From NCBI RefSeq assembly GCF_000003815.2, contig NC_049985.1, positions 12,738,675 through 12,795,521 of the forward strand: a stretch of DNA of 56,847 nt. Reading direction: 5' to 3'. Below the pieces are notes generated by a model. It was not told the DNA's origin, did not search any database, and was given only the letters and a program-made list of their open reading frames with translations. This stretch comes from Branchiostoma floridae (lineage: Eukaryota; Chordata; Leptocardii; Amphioxiformes; Branchiostomatidae). Made by a program: the position numbers and the translations under genes. Below are positions 23,901 through 32,784 of this stretch, one piece after another. The stretch's first letter is position 1; the number at the start of each line of letters is the position of its first letter.

Positions 23901-25172
23901 TAGTCTCTTACTGCCATGGAAAAATGTTCGCAATGGTTTTAAATTCGCGGTGAAGCTGCTGCCGCAAAAACCGCGAACATTAAACCACCGCAAAATTTTC
24001 TGCATTTACAGTATGTTGTGTTATCAGTGACATCACAAGTTAGAGCAACACCCCTATACTTTCCTGTCTTGGTGAAGTGGCTCAGCATTTTTAGTAATAC
24101 CACATGCCATATAGCCCTTCCACTAACCATCCGGAATTAAAGTAACTAGAGAAAGAGAAATGGTCCGAGCCTCCAATAGAGTTCTTCCATAAGTCAAGAC
24201 CATCAACAGGTTGTTGACAATCTCTGATCAATTCCATACATACAGTCAAACCTGCCCAAAAAGACTTTTGGCAACTGAAGGGAGCAACAAAATATGTTGT
24301 ACGCATGCATGTGGGCAGGTGGTCACTGTAGATAGTAATCTTAATGTGACAGTGGGGAAAATTATCTATGCATATGGAACCATAAAAAAAGATGGGCACT
24401 TTGGCCAGGTGTACAAGTGTCACCTAAACATTGAAGGTATCTAGTATGTATAATTTAGTTTGACCGTAGAAAAAAACCTCCTGCTTTGCCATGTTTCTCT
24501 GCAATGCATGTTGCTCACCGTTCCACCTTATTTGTACCACAACTATTTCTGAAAACTCTTGCAGGTAATTTTTGGCAACTTCTTGCAGGGAATAATCAAC
24601 AAGTGCCATAGACAGTCATTGTGTGTAAAGAGCTTGTTTGATTTTTTTTCACATGGTGTAGGGTTAACTATTATGATACATTTGCCATAGGTTCATTAGG
24701 AATGCAGCTACATGTGTATGTAAGGCCCATATTTTTACTTACAATATAAGAAAGATATCATGAATGAGACCTTGAGGCTATTGTGAGACTGTCTCCACAG
24801 TTTAACCTTGTGACTCTTGTGGCTGTTTCTCCAGGTGACCTTGCTCTTGCATCCATTCCAGGAGCCAAAAATGATTTTGACCCCCGTAAACGCACCTTTA
24901 CGGATGACGAGCTCAAACCACAGCCCATGATGAAGAAATCGAAAAAGGTCTACGTGCCGACGGATCTGAAGGATGACAGGTATTGGCAGCGCCGCCAGAA
25001 AAACAACATGGCGGCAAAGCGCTCACGGGATGCCCGCCGAGTCAAGGAGAATCAGATCGCCATGAGAGCCAGCTTCTTGGAGAAGGAGAACAACGTCTTG
25101 AAGCAGGAGCTGTTGAAAGTCAAGGAGGAAAATGCTTACCTGAAAAAGAAGCTAACTAAATATGAGCCGTAA
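5829..25172 (+). CDS. TEF/HLF/DBP: PAR-family bZIP transcription factor (TEF/HLF/DBP pro-orthologue), 5 coding exons, 553 aa
   Basis: Join of 5829-5946, 12182-12303, 17204-18170, 22813-22929 and 24835-25172 (1662 nt including the stop; phases 1, 0, 1, 1 all agree). The product would be a nuclear factor that binds D-box elements as a dimer and drives circadian or metabolic outputs, as in vertebrates. Residues 20-28 TLKSLLENP and 61-74 [14 protein letters not shown] match the N-terminal PAR-family blocks. [16 protein letters not shown] (81-96) is the family signature. The PAR domain runs from about 443 to 492, with [24 protein letters not shown] and DLKDDRYW. The basic region [10 protein letters not shown] is at 498-507 with N498 and R506 in the bZIP pattern. 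The zipper heptads are L523, L530, V537, L544 and Y551. Vertebrate members are about 295-325 aa; the extra length is a 254-codon block in exon 3 that can be skipped through an in-phase donor. The introns host many transposons. Vertebrate paralogues arose later, so a single symbol is not assignable. Confidence 0.93.
6744..6761 (-). repeat. Solo end of the CTCCAAGCAGAGG palindromic family
   Basis: An 18-bp block AACCTCTGCTTGGAGAGT matches the 3' end of the element at 4696-4908. No matching partner end or inverted arm is visible nearby, so this is a relic or a partial copy. Confidence 0.45.
8673..8702. repeat. TA/GA dinucleotide microsatellite
   Basis: A TATATATA run passes directly into GAGAGAGA. 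Simple repeat inside intron 1. Confidence 0.9.
10670..11301. mobile_element. MITE-like element with TTTTAACGCGCA repeats and inverted ends, about 632 bp
   Basis: The outer ends GGTACATACGGG and CCCGTACATACC are inverse copies. Next to them GTGCGCGTTAAAA is repeated three to four times on the left (10690-10745), with its inverse TTTTTAACGCGCAGA on the right (11230-11282) and an extra AACGCGCAA at 10914-10921. The middle is AT-rich and non-coding. No clear target duplication was found. Confidence 0.6.
11520..11715 (-). mobile_element. 5'-truncated LINE, 3' end with (AATTG)n tail
   Basis: The minus strand reads [18 protein letters not shown] and then [11 protein letters not shown] up to a stop at 11599-11601, resembling the C-terminal tail of a non-LTR retrotransposon ORF2. 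It is followed by a short 3' UTR and a pentanucleotide tail of AATTG units at 11522-11545. Only about 35 codons remain. The clade cannot be decided from this piece. Confidence 0.5.
12182..12303 (+). CDS. TEF/HLF/DBP: PAR bZIP coding exon 2
   Basis: It follows the acceptor CCCTACAG and completes codon 40 (Ala), then encodes residues 41-80. [13 protein letters not shown] corresponds to the conserved block before the DxFxLEYMD junction of vertebrate members. The donor is GTATGC at 12304, phase 0. Confidence 0.92.
12419..13663. mobile_element. Unclassified non-autonomous DNA transposon, 1,245 bp, 6-bp target duplication
   Basis: The ends GAGGGCCCCCAAG and CTTGGGGGCCCCC are inverse, and TTGTAT flanks both sides (12413-12418 and 13664-13669). 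Both sub-terminal zones are packed with the short motif ACGCTCTACGCTAAATTACG in varied forms and orientations. The middle holds four diverged repeats of about 170-205 bp (starting near 12804, 13011, 13204 and 13372), each with a version of GAAATCTTGACCCTCTGAAA followed by a TTTCCTGCATTT-type block. No transposase frame. It is GC-richer and more CpG-rich than the intron around it. Confidence 0.7.
13936..14080 (+). mobile_element. SINE-like fragment
   Basis: The blocks AACGTAAAATAG, GAGCTTGTCACAGCAGCC and TCATTACTC, then TAATAATACAACAGCAAGG, recur in the same order in the split copy at 20690-20812 and 21110-21170. This indicates a dispersed short repeat. The left end is not defined here and no A/B boxes are clear. 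Confidence 0.45.
15747..15985. repeat. Two related hairpins in tandem
   Basis: The first hairpin (15747-15857) has the arm TATTTAGGGATATAAAGTCA, and its other arm reads as the inverse TATTTAGGGATACTGAGTTG. The second (about 15897-15973) pairs GACATCAAGTCAGTGG with its near-inverse ending CAACTTGATATCCCTAA. Both contain GGACAGTGGTT and GCAATTTG blocks, so one looks like a diverged copy of the other. Probably a small MITE pair. Confidence 0.45.
17204..18170 (+). CDS. TEF/HLF/DBP: PAR bZIP coding exon 3 (long, with internal donor)
   Basis: It encodes residues 81-402 and starts with the family signature [16 protein letters not shown] directly after the acceptor. The donor GTAAGT is at 18171 (phase 1). 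A second good donor, GTAAGC at 17409, is also phase 1 and would end the exon at residue 148. The 762 nt between them stay open. They are rich in His, Pro, Ser and Arg, contain HPGIP at 154-158 and end with PEDLS at 397-401. The order LDL, then basic residues, then HPGIP resembles vertebrate HLF as I remember it, so at least the first part beyond the inner donor is probably ancestral coding sequence. Confidence 0.85.
19560..19740. repeat. Diverged two-copy tandem repeat
   Basis: Two units of about 110 bp share CTCCTGTGCCTTAGTATT/CTCTTGTGCCCTGGTATT, then CCAGTGACCTGAAATTTGG/CGAATGACCTGAAATTTGG and ATAGGCATG/ATAGACATG. A similar CCTGAAATTTGGAATGTGG stretch lies at 15266-15290, so this is probably a dispersed repeat. 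Confidence 0.45.
20690..20812 (+). mobile_element. SINE-like element, 5' part, interrupted
   Basis: It contains CACGGTTCATGTCC, a degenerate match to a tRNA-type B box (GGTTCGANTCC), followed by GATGTAAAATGAAAG, GTGCTTCGAGCATGTTACAA and CCTCATTACT in the same order as the fragment at 13936-14080. The element breaks off at the LINE tail and appears to resume at about 21110. Confidence 0.45.
20813..21109 (+). mobile_element. 5'-truncated LINE (CR1/jockey-type C-terminus) nested in a SINE
   Basis: The frame ending at 21030 reads [20 protein letters not shown] and then [10 protein letters not shown]. This is the characteristic C-terminal stretch of ORF2 in CR1-like non-LTR elements (R-D-Y-K-xS-FFPR-TI-x-WN-LP). 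A GC-rich 3' UTR follows (GCCGCGCCGCGTGCCTGCG, then GCCGAAGGGCGGCTA), with a short GATACA tail near 21090-21106. Most of ORF2 is absent. Confidence 0.65.
21110..21170 (+). mobile_element. SINE-like element, 3' part
   Basis: GATAAAACAACAGGGTGAAT corresponds to the region after TCATTACT in the copy at 13936-14080. This part continues the SINE cut at 20812, which implies that the LINE tail inserted into it. Confidence 0.4.
21165..21288 (-). mobile_element. hAT-like MITE fragment, CAGGGCTTGAAATAC end
   Basis: Read on the minus strand it starts CAGGGCTTGAAATACTG and contains CTGTGGGTGCACCGGTGCA. These match the start and inner block of the complete element at 40733-40991. The other end is not recognisable. 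Confidence 0.45.
22459..22638 (-). mobile_element. 5'-truncated LINE, 180 bp, with 14-bp target duplication
   Basis: ACAAGGTAACATCT flanks both sides (22445-22458 and 22639-22652). The minus strand reads a clean C-terminus: [20 protein letters not shown], then [20 protein letters not shown], then RMGSRPT and a stop at 22470-22472. The W..A.DR..WR pattern is typical of the C-terminal end of LINE ORF2. A short (TAAG)n tail follows the stop. The intact duplication and open frame point to a fairly recent insertion. Confidence 0.8.
22813..22929 (+). CDS. TEF/HLF/DBP: PAR bZIP coding exon 4
   Basis: The frame set by exons 3 and 5 reads [16 protein letters not shown], then [20 protein letters not shown] and DP, leading into [10 protein letters not shown] in exon 5. 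This Pro/Ser-rich linker sits where vertebrate HLF has a Pro-rich stretch before DPADLALSSIPG. The acceptor CTGCAG at 22812 is used; the alternative AG at 22822 would break the frame. The donor is GTGACT at 22930. Confidence 0.85.
23804..24013. mobile_element. MITE with TACTGTAAATGC inverted ends, copy 2
   Basis: It begins TACTGTAAATGCATTTTAAG and ends TTTTCTGCATTTACAGTA. In between are the family's TTCGCGG-type and CACGGTGGTTTTAA blocks, arranged as the inverse of copy 1 at 3742-3952. About 210 bp, non-coding. Confidence 0.75.
24241..24468. mobile_element. MITE with TACAGTCAAACC / GTTTGACCGTA ends
   Basis: The ends TACAGTCAAACCTG and AGTTTGACCGTA are inverse copies with TA at the borders, a layout seen in Tc1/mariner-type MITEs. 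The 228-bp body is non-coding. It lies about 370 bp upstream of the bZIP-encoding exon. Confidence 0.5.
24835..25172 (+). CDS. TEF/HLF/DBP: PAR bZIP coding exon 5 (PAR domain, basic region, zipper)
   Basis: It completes Gly442 and encodes 443-553 with stop TAA. The PAR domain, basic region and leucine zipper are all on this exon. The stretch from DLALASIPG through [16 protein letters not shown] is almost superimposable on vertebrate HLF/TEF as I know them. The zipper ends KKKLTKYEP, where vertebrates have LAKYE. Confidence 0.97.
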
Positions 25173-28100
25173 ATACTGCTTGTTAGCAGGAGGGAGGGGG
25201 GCATTGAGTCTGAGGAAAGGGATCGTTACTTTGTTTCCTCTGAACTCAACAAGATCGTCACTATTTTAGCTACAAAAGGAGAGACAGAAAGTAGTCGTGT
25301 TGTCTATAGCACAAAGATGTTGAAACATGGATTTAACTGTTTTTGTAATGTTAGGTACTGTCTCAGATTTCTTGAATTATTGAGTTCAATGTACACAACC
25401 CAAGCCTCATTCCACACTCATACCTCTTCTTTAGTCGTGTTTGTGGGGACAATATTTATAATCAAGTGATTTTCAGTATCTGGGCTGGAAAGTCAATTTG
25501 GCAGGGTTTTATCATACATTACAAAATATGTTAGTGACAAGTACATTGCAGATGGACAGAGGTTATGTGAGGTGACTCACTTGTTACTGATACAGTGCAA
25601 GGTCACCGCATTTTTTTAATGCATCTTGATTGGTTTAACAACCAAGGTTCCAGATCTTCATTGTTAAAAAAAAAAGAACACAGAACAACAGTACTGATAC
25701 TTGATATGAAGACTTGTCAATGACAAAATTGACAGTAACGGCTCCTGCTTAGTGTTATTGGACCTCCTTGAATACAGCACACGTGAATGACATAAATCAT
25801 TGTGTGGTTGACGTCAAAAAGGACAAAGGGGTCAAGGTCTGCTGTTGTGACATTTGGCAAACATGTGAGCACCTGTCTGTTTTTCTCAGTGACATATGAA
25901 CACACAAAAGGCAGCTTACTTACACATGGGAGGCAATGAATCTCTGGAACATTTGTGAGTCACAGCTGTGAAACAATCACAGTATGCTAAAATATATACA
26001 GTATTTCTTTTGCCCATCTAAAGTTTTTCTTTGGGAAAAATGGTATTATTCAGCTATAACAAGTGTGTGTGATTATAATGTCTTCTGTGAGGACAAAACA
26101 AATGAAGGACAACCGTCTTATGCAAGGTTGAAATGATCATAATTATACATGACTGCATACAATAAGTCTTTTAACCTTTTATCTTTAATTTTTTGTCTTT
26201 AAGATACTCATGCATACATGCATACATACATAGTATTACATACATACATACATCAAGTAAACAGAATTTTATCTCAAACAAATTAACCAGTCACAGATTG
26301 GAGAAATATTTGTCCCCATAGTTTAGGAAGACACCACTTTAGCCATACACTTCACTCATGGTCAACACCATTACACATCAGATAGTTGAAGTAACAGATG
26401 TGATGAAATGTGGTATTTCCTAGATTTCTCAAATGGTTGTGCCTGTCAAAGAGTTCAAGGACATTACTATCAGATAATTTACTTTAAATAAGTATTTGAA
26501 TATGATACTTTATTGTGTATAGACTGTGATGTATAGTACCAAGGTCAGTTAAAAACAATTCAATCCATGGAAGAGACATGTTTATAAAAGATTCATCTCT
26601 TTTTTTGGAATTTGTCATTTGGACGTTATGAAATTAAGCAGAGCTGAATGTACCATGATGGTCTCTTCCATGGATTGTTTTCTCAGATTTGGGCATATTG
26701 AATTTCTTGTAATTTTGTGAAAGTTGCAAGTTGTGATACTTCACTGTAATCAGTAATGACGTAAAGATGGTTTTAGATGTGACTCCTTGAGACAAGATGT
26801 GATCTAGTCATGGGATGACACAATGTCCCTTGTATTATAGACTTATTATAGACTGCTATAACAGATACACAGGACTGAGTCTTGTCTATAGCCAAAGCGT
26901 AGTATTGAGTAGTGTTAAATGTTTACAGGAATGCGGTAAAAAGGGAAACTTACTTATTGCAGTTTACTTGGTGATTTGTCTGAATAGGAACAATTTACGC
27001 CAATCAACTCAAAGCTTGTGTCTTAAATACAGCAGCTAATACCAGTTCATTTATAGTGAGAAAACATTTCACATTATATCTTGTACAAGTTAAGGTTGTC
27101 ATGTGGACTATATCTATTGCCTGGTGGTGGTGTGATTTAAGATGAAACAGGGTCAAACTAATTTTGTTTTCTACATTCCATACAACATATATTCACTCCA
27201 GATATCGATGGAAATCGTTTCATGAAAAGTTTCAGACCTGATCACATGAATATTGAAATGTCATTAGAAAAATATACAAAAAAGTTTGATGATTTTGTGA
27301 CAGGTTGTAGATGATAGTGGTTTAATTTGTCTTTGATGGAATGAAATTTGTTCACCTTCGTTGGGATTCCTTTTGATTCAGGACAATCTTCTGAAAACTT
27401 TTATTGTAAACTCTGTGTAGATCTGTTGTCGTGTGGTTATGCAATGAATAGTGTGTACTGCAGTGCAGTTTAATAAGACTTAGTACATTCTTAAAAGGAA
27501 TACTTGAAGGGAGTACACAACCAAGTTTAAGTTTAAAATCCCCCTGCCTATTGCCATTTGAACTAATGACCATGAGGACCAATGTGAAAAAAATTGTCTC
27601 AAAACATTTTATTTTTAGTAAAGATGTCTAAATATAAATTGATGCTATTAGTCAATATTAAGTGCCTTCTGGTAGAAAGTTTGCCCATTTTGCTGTAACT
27701 CCTAGAAATCTGAGGTGCCACACAGTGAAGTTGGATTAGTTTTGTGGAAAGCTTAAGTAAAGGGTTCAGATATTTGGATGGAGGCCTGCTGTGCCTTTGA
27801 AATAATACAAAGCAAAAAAAACTTGCAGAAAGATGAGAGTTAAAGCAGTAACGAAAGACATCATAAAAAGCCATATTTGTTGGTTCTGGTGAGAGAAAAA
27901 AAGAAAGTTCTTTGACAAGTGTCTTCACTGATGTAGGTAAATACCAAGCTTTAGTGCTTTTCTGATCTGGAGTACTGTTATAAAACCTGTTAACGGATGG
28001 AAGATGCACTAATGAGGACAGGAAATTATGAAATGTCAAGGATTTACATAATGGCAACCTCTTTTGAGATGTATTTTCCTTCTGTCTGCACGCACATTGA

Positions 28101-28800
28101 CAATTATAGACCTTACAGTGCTGATATATTTTATTACTGTAGCTTGCCCTACTAGTGCTTAACCTCAGTTAATGTTGCTAGAGAAGGCTACATTTTGGTA
28201 CACTACCTTTAACAAAGTCAATTTTGCATCATATTGAAAATCTGTACATGCAAGTTGTCAACTGCAACTGCCATTGCAAATGTTTATGACATTTAGTATT
28301 TTTAGTGCTGCCATTCTTGTAGCCATTTTTCTTCTTTACACTCTTAACCTTATTCAACTTGTGTCTAGAATTGTGAATCCCAGCTGTTGAGGTTTTACAA
28401 AATGTCTGTTTTGAAGTTGTCCAGAATTGTACATTACTAGAGATCTATTTGCATGGTATTGAAAAAAATGAAAATATCATGATGGTGTATTTTTGTGAAA
28501 AGCCAGAGAAGACAGAGTGATATTGTATATGTGTAAATTAGTGAGAGCTAAATCAGATGTTATCTTCTGGAAATCAACTGTTACTCATAACTGAACACAG
28601 ATGATATTAAATGTTTAATGGTCTTAATATGGTTGTACTGATTTTTTTTTATATATTCTTGTATTTGATTAAAGGCAGCCTAAGCAATATCAGGCTATTA
28701 AAACTCAAAATATTCTGGGTAAGATATAAGATATTGACAGTTACTTCATATCTGCACATTTTTATCATGACGCAAAAATAAATCATAAATAAAATTAATC
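25173..28800 (+). other. Probable 3' UTR and downstream region of the PAR bZIP gene
   Basis: This is T-rich sequence free of identifiable transposons, in contrast to the introns and the region beyond. The first clear AATAAA signals found downstream of the stop are at 28777-28782 and 28788-28793, which would give a 3' UTR of about 3.6 kb. Vertebrate HLF also has a very long 3' UTR. A CATA-type microsatellite lies at about 26212-26255. The minus-strand open frame at 27599-28057 has no family features. Variant poly(A) signals could end the transcript earlier. Confidence 0.45.
28777..28793 (+). terminator. Tandem AATAAA polyadenylation signals
   Basis: Two AATAAA hexamers (28777-28782, 28788-28793) precede the minisatellite by about 110 bp. 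They are the best candidates for the 3' end of the PAR bZIP transcript. Confidence 0.4.
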
Positions 28801-28903
28801 ATTTGATTATTGAAATCCCCCAAAATTGAATGCACTGACTTGTATTCATCATACATGTACTTACATTAAGTAGAGAAGGGCAAAAAACTGACTTTTGAAA
28901 ATT

Positions 28904-29612
28904 GCTGATAGACTGTAGGGTCACATCTTCACTTTTGGGGGCAGAGATTGGCAAGGGTGGCTTTCCCCACACCCAGGGGGCCTAGATAGACTGTAGGGTG
29001 ATATTCTCCACACCCAGTGGGTAAAGCCTGAAGGGTGATATTCCCCACACCCAGGGGGCTGAGATAGACTGTGGGGTGATATTCTCCACACCCAGTGGGT
29101 AAAGCCTGAAGGGTGATATTCCCCACACCCAAGGGGCTGAGATAGACTGTAGGGTGACATTCCCCATGCCCAGGGGGAAAGGCTGACATTCCCCATGCCC
29201 AGGGGGGAAAGGCTGTAGGGTGACATCCCCCAAGCCCAGGGGGTAAAGGTAGACTGTAGGGTGATATCCCCCACACCCAGAGGGCAGAGATAGACTGTAG
29301 GGTGACATTCCCCACACCTAGGGGGTAGAAATAGACTTTGGGGTACCATTGCCCACACCAAGGGGTTAGCGATAAAGGGAATGATGATGTTCCCCACACC
29401 AAGGGGTAGAGATAGACTTTGGGAGGACATTCCACACACCCAGGGGTAGAGATAGCAGAATGACATTCCCTACACCCACGGGGTAGAGACAGCCTTAAGG
29501 TTGACATTCATCACACCCGAGGTGCAAAGATAGCCGGCAGGGTGACACTCCCCCACACCCAAGGGGTAAACGTGACTGTAGGGTGACATTTCCACACCCA
29601 TGGGATAAAGAG
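28904..29612. repeat. Minisatellite, ~41-bp unit, about 17 copies
   Basis: The unit is roughly ACTGTAGGGTGACATTCCCC followed by ACACCCAGGGGGTAGAGATAG. Copies vary by base changes and short deletions (29150-29215 contains shortened units). No stop occurs for long stretches in several minus-strand frames, which follows from the repeat composition and is not evidence of a protein. Confidence 0.92.
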
Positions 29613-29707
29613 TGTGAGGTGGCATCGCCTATCCCTGGAGGATCTGGGGACAACAGAGTAATGGTGCTTATCCCTCTTGAAGGACATGATCTACATACTG
29701 TCCCACG

Positions 29708-30140
29708 TAGGGCTGGGTACCGGTACAGAAGATTCAGGTCCAGGTCCGGTTCAGGTTCAGAGGATCAGGTCCAGGTCCGGACCTGAACCTGGACCTGATT
29801 CAGTCTGAATCATACCAATGGTCCATTTTACGACAAAGAAATCTGTTTGGTGGAGTATTAGACTCACACTGGTGTTTTAAAATCCTAAAACGCTAACTGC
29901 ACCTGTACAATTGACTGTAAAACTTGGTAGAAATGACTATTAACTATAATCTGCTTCGCTCTTGTTATTTTCTTCCGCCTGCAAGCGCTAAAACGTGTGA
30001 ATGCCTGATCAAATAATCTGTTGATTTTCTAAAAGGTCCAATATCCGGTCCACCTACTTTTTTCAGGTCCGGTTTTTCAGGACCGGTCCAATAAGAAAAA
30101 TCGGTTTTGTACCGGTACACTGTACCGATACCCAGTCCTA
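29708..30140. mobile_element. hAT-like MITE, 433 bp, 8-bp target duplication
   Basis: The ends TAGGGCTGGGTACCGGTACA and TGTACCGATACCCAGTCCTA are inverse copies. GTCCCACG flanks both sides (29700-29707 and 30141-30148). The 8-bp duplication and the YAGGG start are hallmarks of hAT elements. The 5' region has nested CAGGTCCAGGTCCGG repeats that form a local palindrome near 29735-29800. No transposase. A 3'-truncated relative lies at 33229-33480. Confidence 0.8.
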
Positions 30141-30579
30141 GTCCCACGTAATATAACAACCTCTGATGTCCTGTCATAGGCGAAAGTTTGTGTCTTTTCA
30201 ATCTCTCACATATCGTTATACACAATGCTGTTCATTACAGAAGTGTGCAATAAATTTTGAACAAATATATGATTTGGCCAGATTATCTTGAGATACATAT
30301 CGATTTTTGTGACTTATTAAAAGACAGCTTTGATGGTTGGTAAGGATGAAAATTAGTCACCAGCATCGAATTCTCAAGGTTCTTTGATCATTATGTAAAG
30401 ACGTGTCACCCACCCTGTTCAACTGCTGTTGGGTGGGGCGATAATTGTTGCACAGCATAATTACACCATTTATCATGACATCAACAGGAAGTTGACTGCT
30501 CTGATCAAAGGCTGTTATTGTACTTGTACATGTTGCTTTTCCCCATACCATACTGAAGGAACACTAGTTTTACCAATTG

Positions 30580-30835
30580 CTGCAAAAGGTGGCATTACGC
30601 AACTTAAGTGTGTTTACCCCCAGAACCCAGAGGTCCTGGGTTTGAATCCTTCCACAGTTCCCTGATGCGGTGCACTTAAAACGAAATTCCACACTTCACT
30701 CAGGTGAAAATGAGTACCTACCCTTGGTTAGGGATGTCAAGATGTAAAGCCAAAGGTCTCATGTTTGAGAGAGCCACACAACGAGCACGTTAAGAACCCA
30801 TAGCACTTGAGGGTTGGAGTTGGAGTTGGGGTTCT
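30580..30835 (+). mobile_element. tRNA-derived SINE-like element
   Basis: GGGTTTGAATCC at 30638-30649 matches a polymerase III B box. It is followed by GTGCGGTGCAC-like sequence (GATGCGGTGCACTTAAAACG), ACTCAGGTGAAAATGAGTAC and GAGCACGTTAAGAACCCAT. I remember the latter as the body of a SINE widespread in marine invertebrate deuterostomes. It is not a functional tRNA: no cloverleaf closes around the B box. The boundaries are approximate. Confidence 0.5.
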
Positions 30836-30840
30836 TCTAG

Positions 30841-31060
30841 CTACTCTCCAAGCAGAGGTTGAATCGCGCAGATATAGTAGTAGTCGGGAGAACTATACGG
30901 GCGCTCTTCCGACTACTACTATATGTGCGCGATTCAACCTCTGCTANNNNNNNNNNNNNNNNNNNNNNNNNNNNNNNNNNNNNNNNNNNNNNNNNNNNNN
31001 NNNNNNNNNNNNNNNNNNNNNNNNNNNNNNNNNNNNNNNNNNNNNNTGCTTGGATAGTAC
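30841..31060. mobile_element. Palindromic CTCCAAGCAGAGG element interrupted by an assembly gap
   Basis: The left end TACTCTCCAAGCAGAGGTTG and the arm GAATCGCGCAGATATAGTAG (30861-30880) are mirrored by the arm ending at 30936 and by CAACCTCTGCTA. The 100-N gap (30947-31046) then interrupts, and TGCTTGGATAGTAC follows. The gap therefore falls inside the terminal repeat, so the true sequence probably continues ...CTCTGCTTGGATAGTA with few or no missing bases, unless another copy was collapsed here. Confidence 0.6.
30947..31046. other. Assembly gap, 100 N
   Basis: Exactly 100 N, the conventional size for a gap of unknown length. It sits inside a palindromic repeat, which would explain the assembly break. 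Confidence 0.99.
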
Positions 31061-32573
31061 TTTTAGCCTCCTTCAACCCCTCAGACTTCGAGCGCAGGTA
31101 TTTATTTCATAGGGGGCCGGTTGGCTGATGTTCTCTATGAATGGCGGGAAAGGTAGTTTGCCGTAGAAGGGAGTTTGCCTGGAAAGGTACTAGTAGTTTG
31201 CCGTGGAAGGAATTTCGCCCCGCCTTCCAAATCATCCAAATTGAACACAGAGACCGACTACATTAACAGTCTAGCGACTCTAGCCAGTTGTAAAACTCAT
31301 CAGCACTGCTAATCCATTATGACAATTCTCCACACCCAAACGTTTACGATCCTTTGTTGAGCTTGGGGTGATATGAGGATAACTTGATGGCCTCAACCAC
31401 GAGGAATACACCTTGACATTGTTAATGCTGATATGTTTACGACTGTCACTGTATTATCATTATGTGTCAGTAAAGGTCTCTGTTGTGTTTGGCTATCATC
31501 GGGTCGATACGTGTTTTGTAAATGAATCATTTCGCCAAATGATGCAACTGTCCGAATGATTTTGAATTTCAAAAAATGGAGATCAGAAAACAAATCAAGC
31601 CTTTTAAACCGTTTCCCGCTAGCGCTCCAAATTGGTATGGCGATAATCCTCCTTGGCCAGTGTTTATGTTCGCCGAGTTCATCAAAATGCACTATATCAA
31701 AATATTCTGTTGAAACTCCTTGACTGAATCCAATCAAGTAATAATGTCTGTGTCATTATTAATATTTTTTGAGGGGGGAACTCGTGATATGGTTTCAAAG
31801 AAACGTTTTCGTACTAAACGCCATAGTACAGATAGATACACATTTAAGAGAAATATGACAGGTTGTCATCTTGTGACGTGCGTCGCATCCTCACCTTCTG
31901 TTGCAGTCACGCCCACTAGCGGACCCCGCTGATACGCCATGGAGGGGGGTTGTACCTTCCTTGGACAATGAACACAATGCACGTACAGTACTGCCGCAAG
32001 AGTAGACATAATCAAGATGTGAAATCATAAAATCACTCGCCTTTTCGGAACGGGCACTGGAGAACGGGGTATGATATAGGGGATGAATTTCCCCTTTTCA
32101 ATTTCATGTTTCAGAAAAAGGACATTTCATTCGCTTCTTTGTATTCAAAGTATACTTCTTATGCGTGGTGTTCGTGAGTATTCCTACTTTGTGACTTCGC
32201 CCGAATTTTCGAGTTCCATTCTCGAGTTACGTCGTAAAGACGTGTATTTGAGATCAGAGCTGTCTTGTAGCTGCTTATTACAGCGTTTGTAGAAGTGCCA
32301 TCTATCATGTCTTTCCTATAGCACTTCAATATGAATAATATCAAAGTAACGTGTTAGATCTCAGGAAGGATGTCGCATCCAGAAAAGTGACAAGACAGCG
32401 GTCGAAAATCAAATAAAAATTTCCGTCTTTCTGGGATGGGAAAATCGCATGTTCATCCGTGGGTAAAAGTTGTCCCGCATCACGGACCTACAGCTTGATT
32501 TGTAAAGTTACCTTCAGCTTATCTATATTAGTTTCCCTTTAACCTGTCCCACTTTGGAGCCATCATGCAGACG

Positions 32574-32762
32574 TTACCAGCGAAATGTCACCTGTCCTGC
32601 AAACCCGTGGACAGCGTCTCGTACCTGTTCTGCCGCCATGCGGGTGGGCGCGAAACTACACACGGCAACATATTGTAGTCGATTCATATTGACGAACGCT
32701 GTTGCCAGAGCATCTAGGAAGACTTGGCGTCTGCTCATTTTCCCCAAATAGAGACCCTGCAT
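32574..32762 (-). other. Exon-like open frame of unknown identity
   Basis: The minus strand reads MSRRQVFLDALATAFVNMNR and then LQYVAVCSFAPTRMAAEQVR, DAVHGFAGQ, followed by a possible donor CAG|GTGACA on the minus strand and a stop a few codons later. An AG (CATGTAG) precedes the frame. The composition looks coding-like (even amino-acid use, GC at third positions), but I do not recognise the protein. It abuts a LINE endonuclease relic. It could be an exon of a lost or captured gene, or chance. Confidence 0.25.
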
Positions 32763-32784
32763 CTCCTACATGTGAATCAGCCTT

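Larger units (their letters stand above)
22930..24834 (+). other. Intron 4 of the PAR bZIP gene
   Basis: 1.9 kb. It contains the second copy of the TACTGTAAATGC MITE (23804-24013) and a Tc1/mariner-like MITE (24241-24468). Nothing else identifiable. Confidence 0.8.

Noticed and set aside
27599-28057. 152-codon open frame on the minus strand downstream of the PAR bZIP stop
   Set aside because: Lies in the probable 3' UTR, with AT-rich low-information composition and no recognisable motif.
28921-29507. Long overlapping frames on the minus strand (up to 192 codons) with repeated GVGNITLQ-like peptides
   Set aside because: All follow from the ~41-bp minisatellite, which happens to lack stops. 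No start context, splice sites or unique flanking sequence.
30630-30660. tRNA gene at the B box GGGTTTGAATCC
   Set aside because: No A box at the right distance and no acceptor or anticodon stem; the downstream sequence matches a SINE body.
31393-31737. 114-codon minus-strand frame (FDIVHFDELGEHKHWPRR...)
   Set aside because: No domain recognised, no supporting splice sites and no link to the other exon-like frame at 32574-32762.
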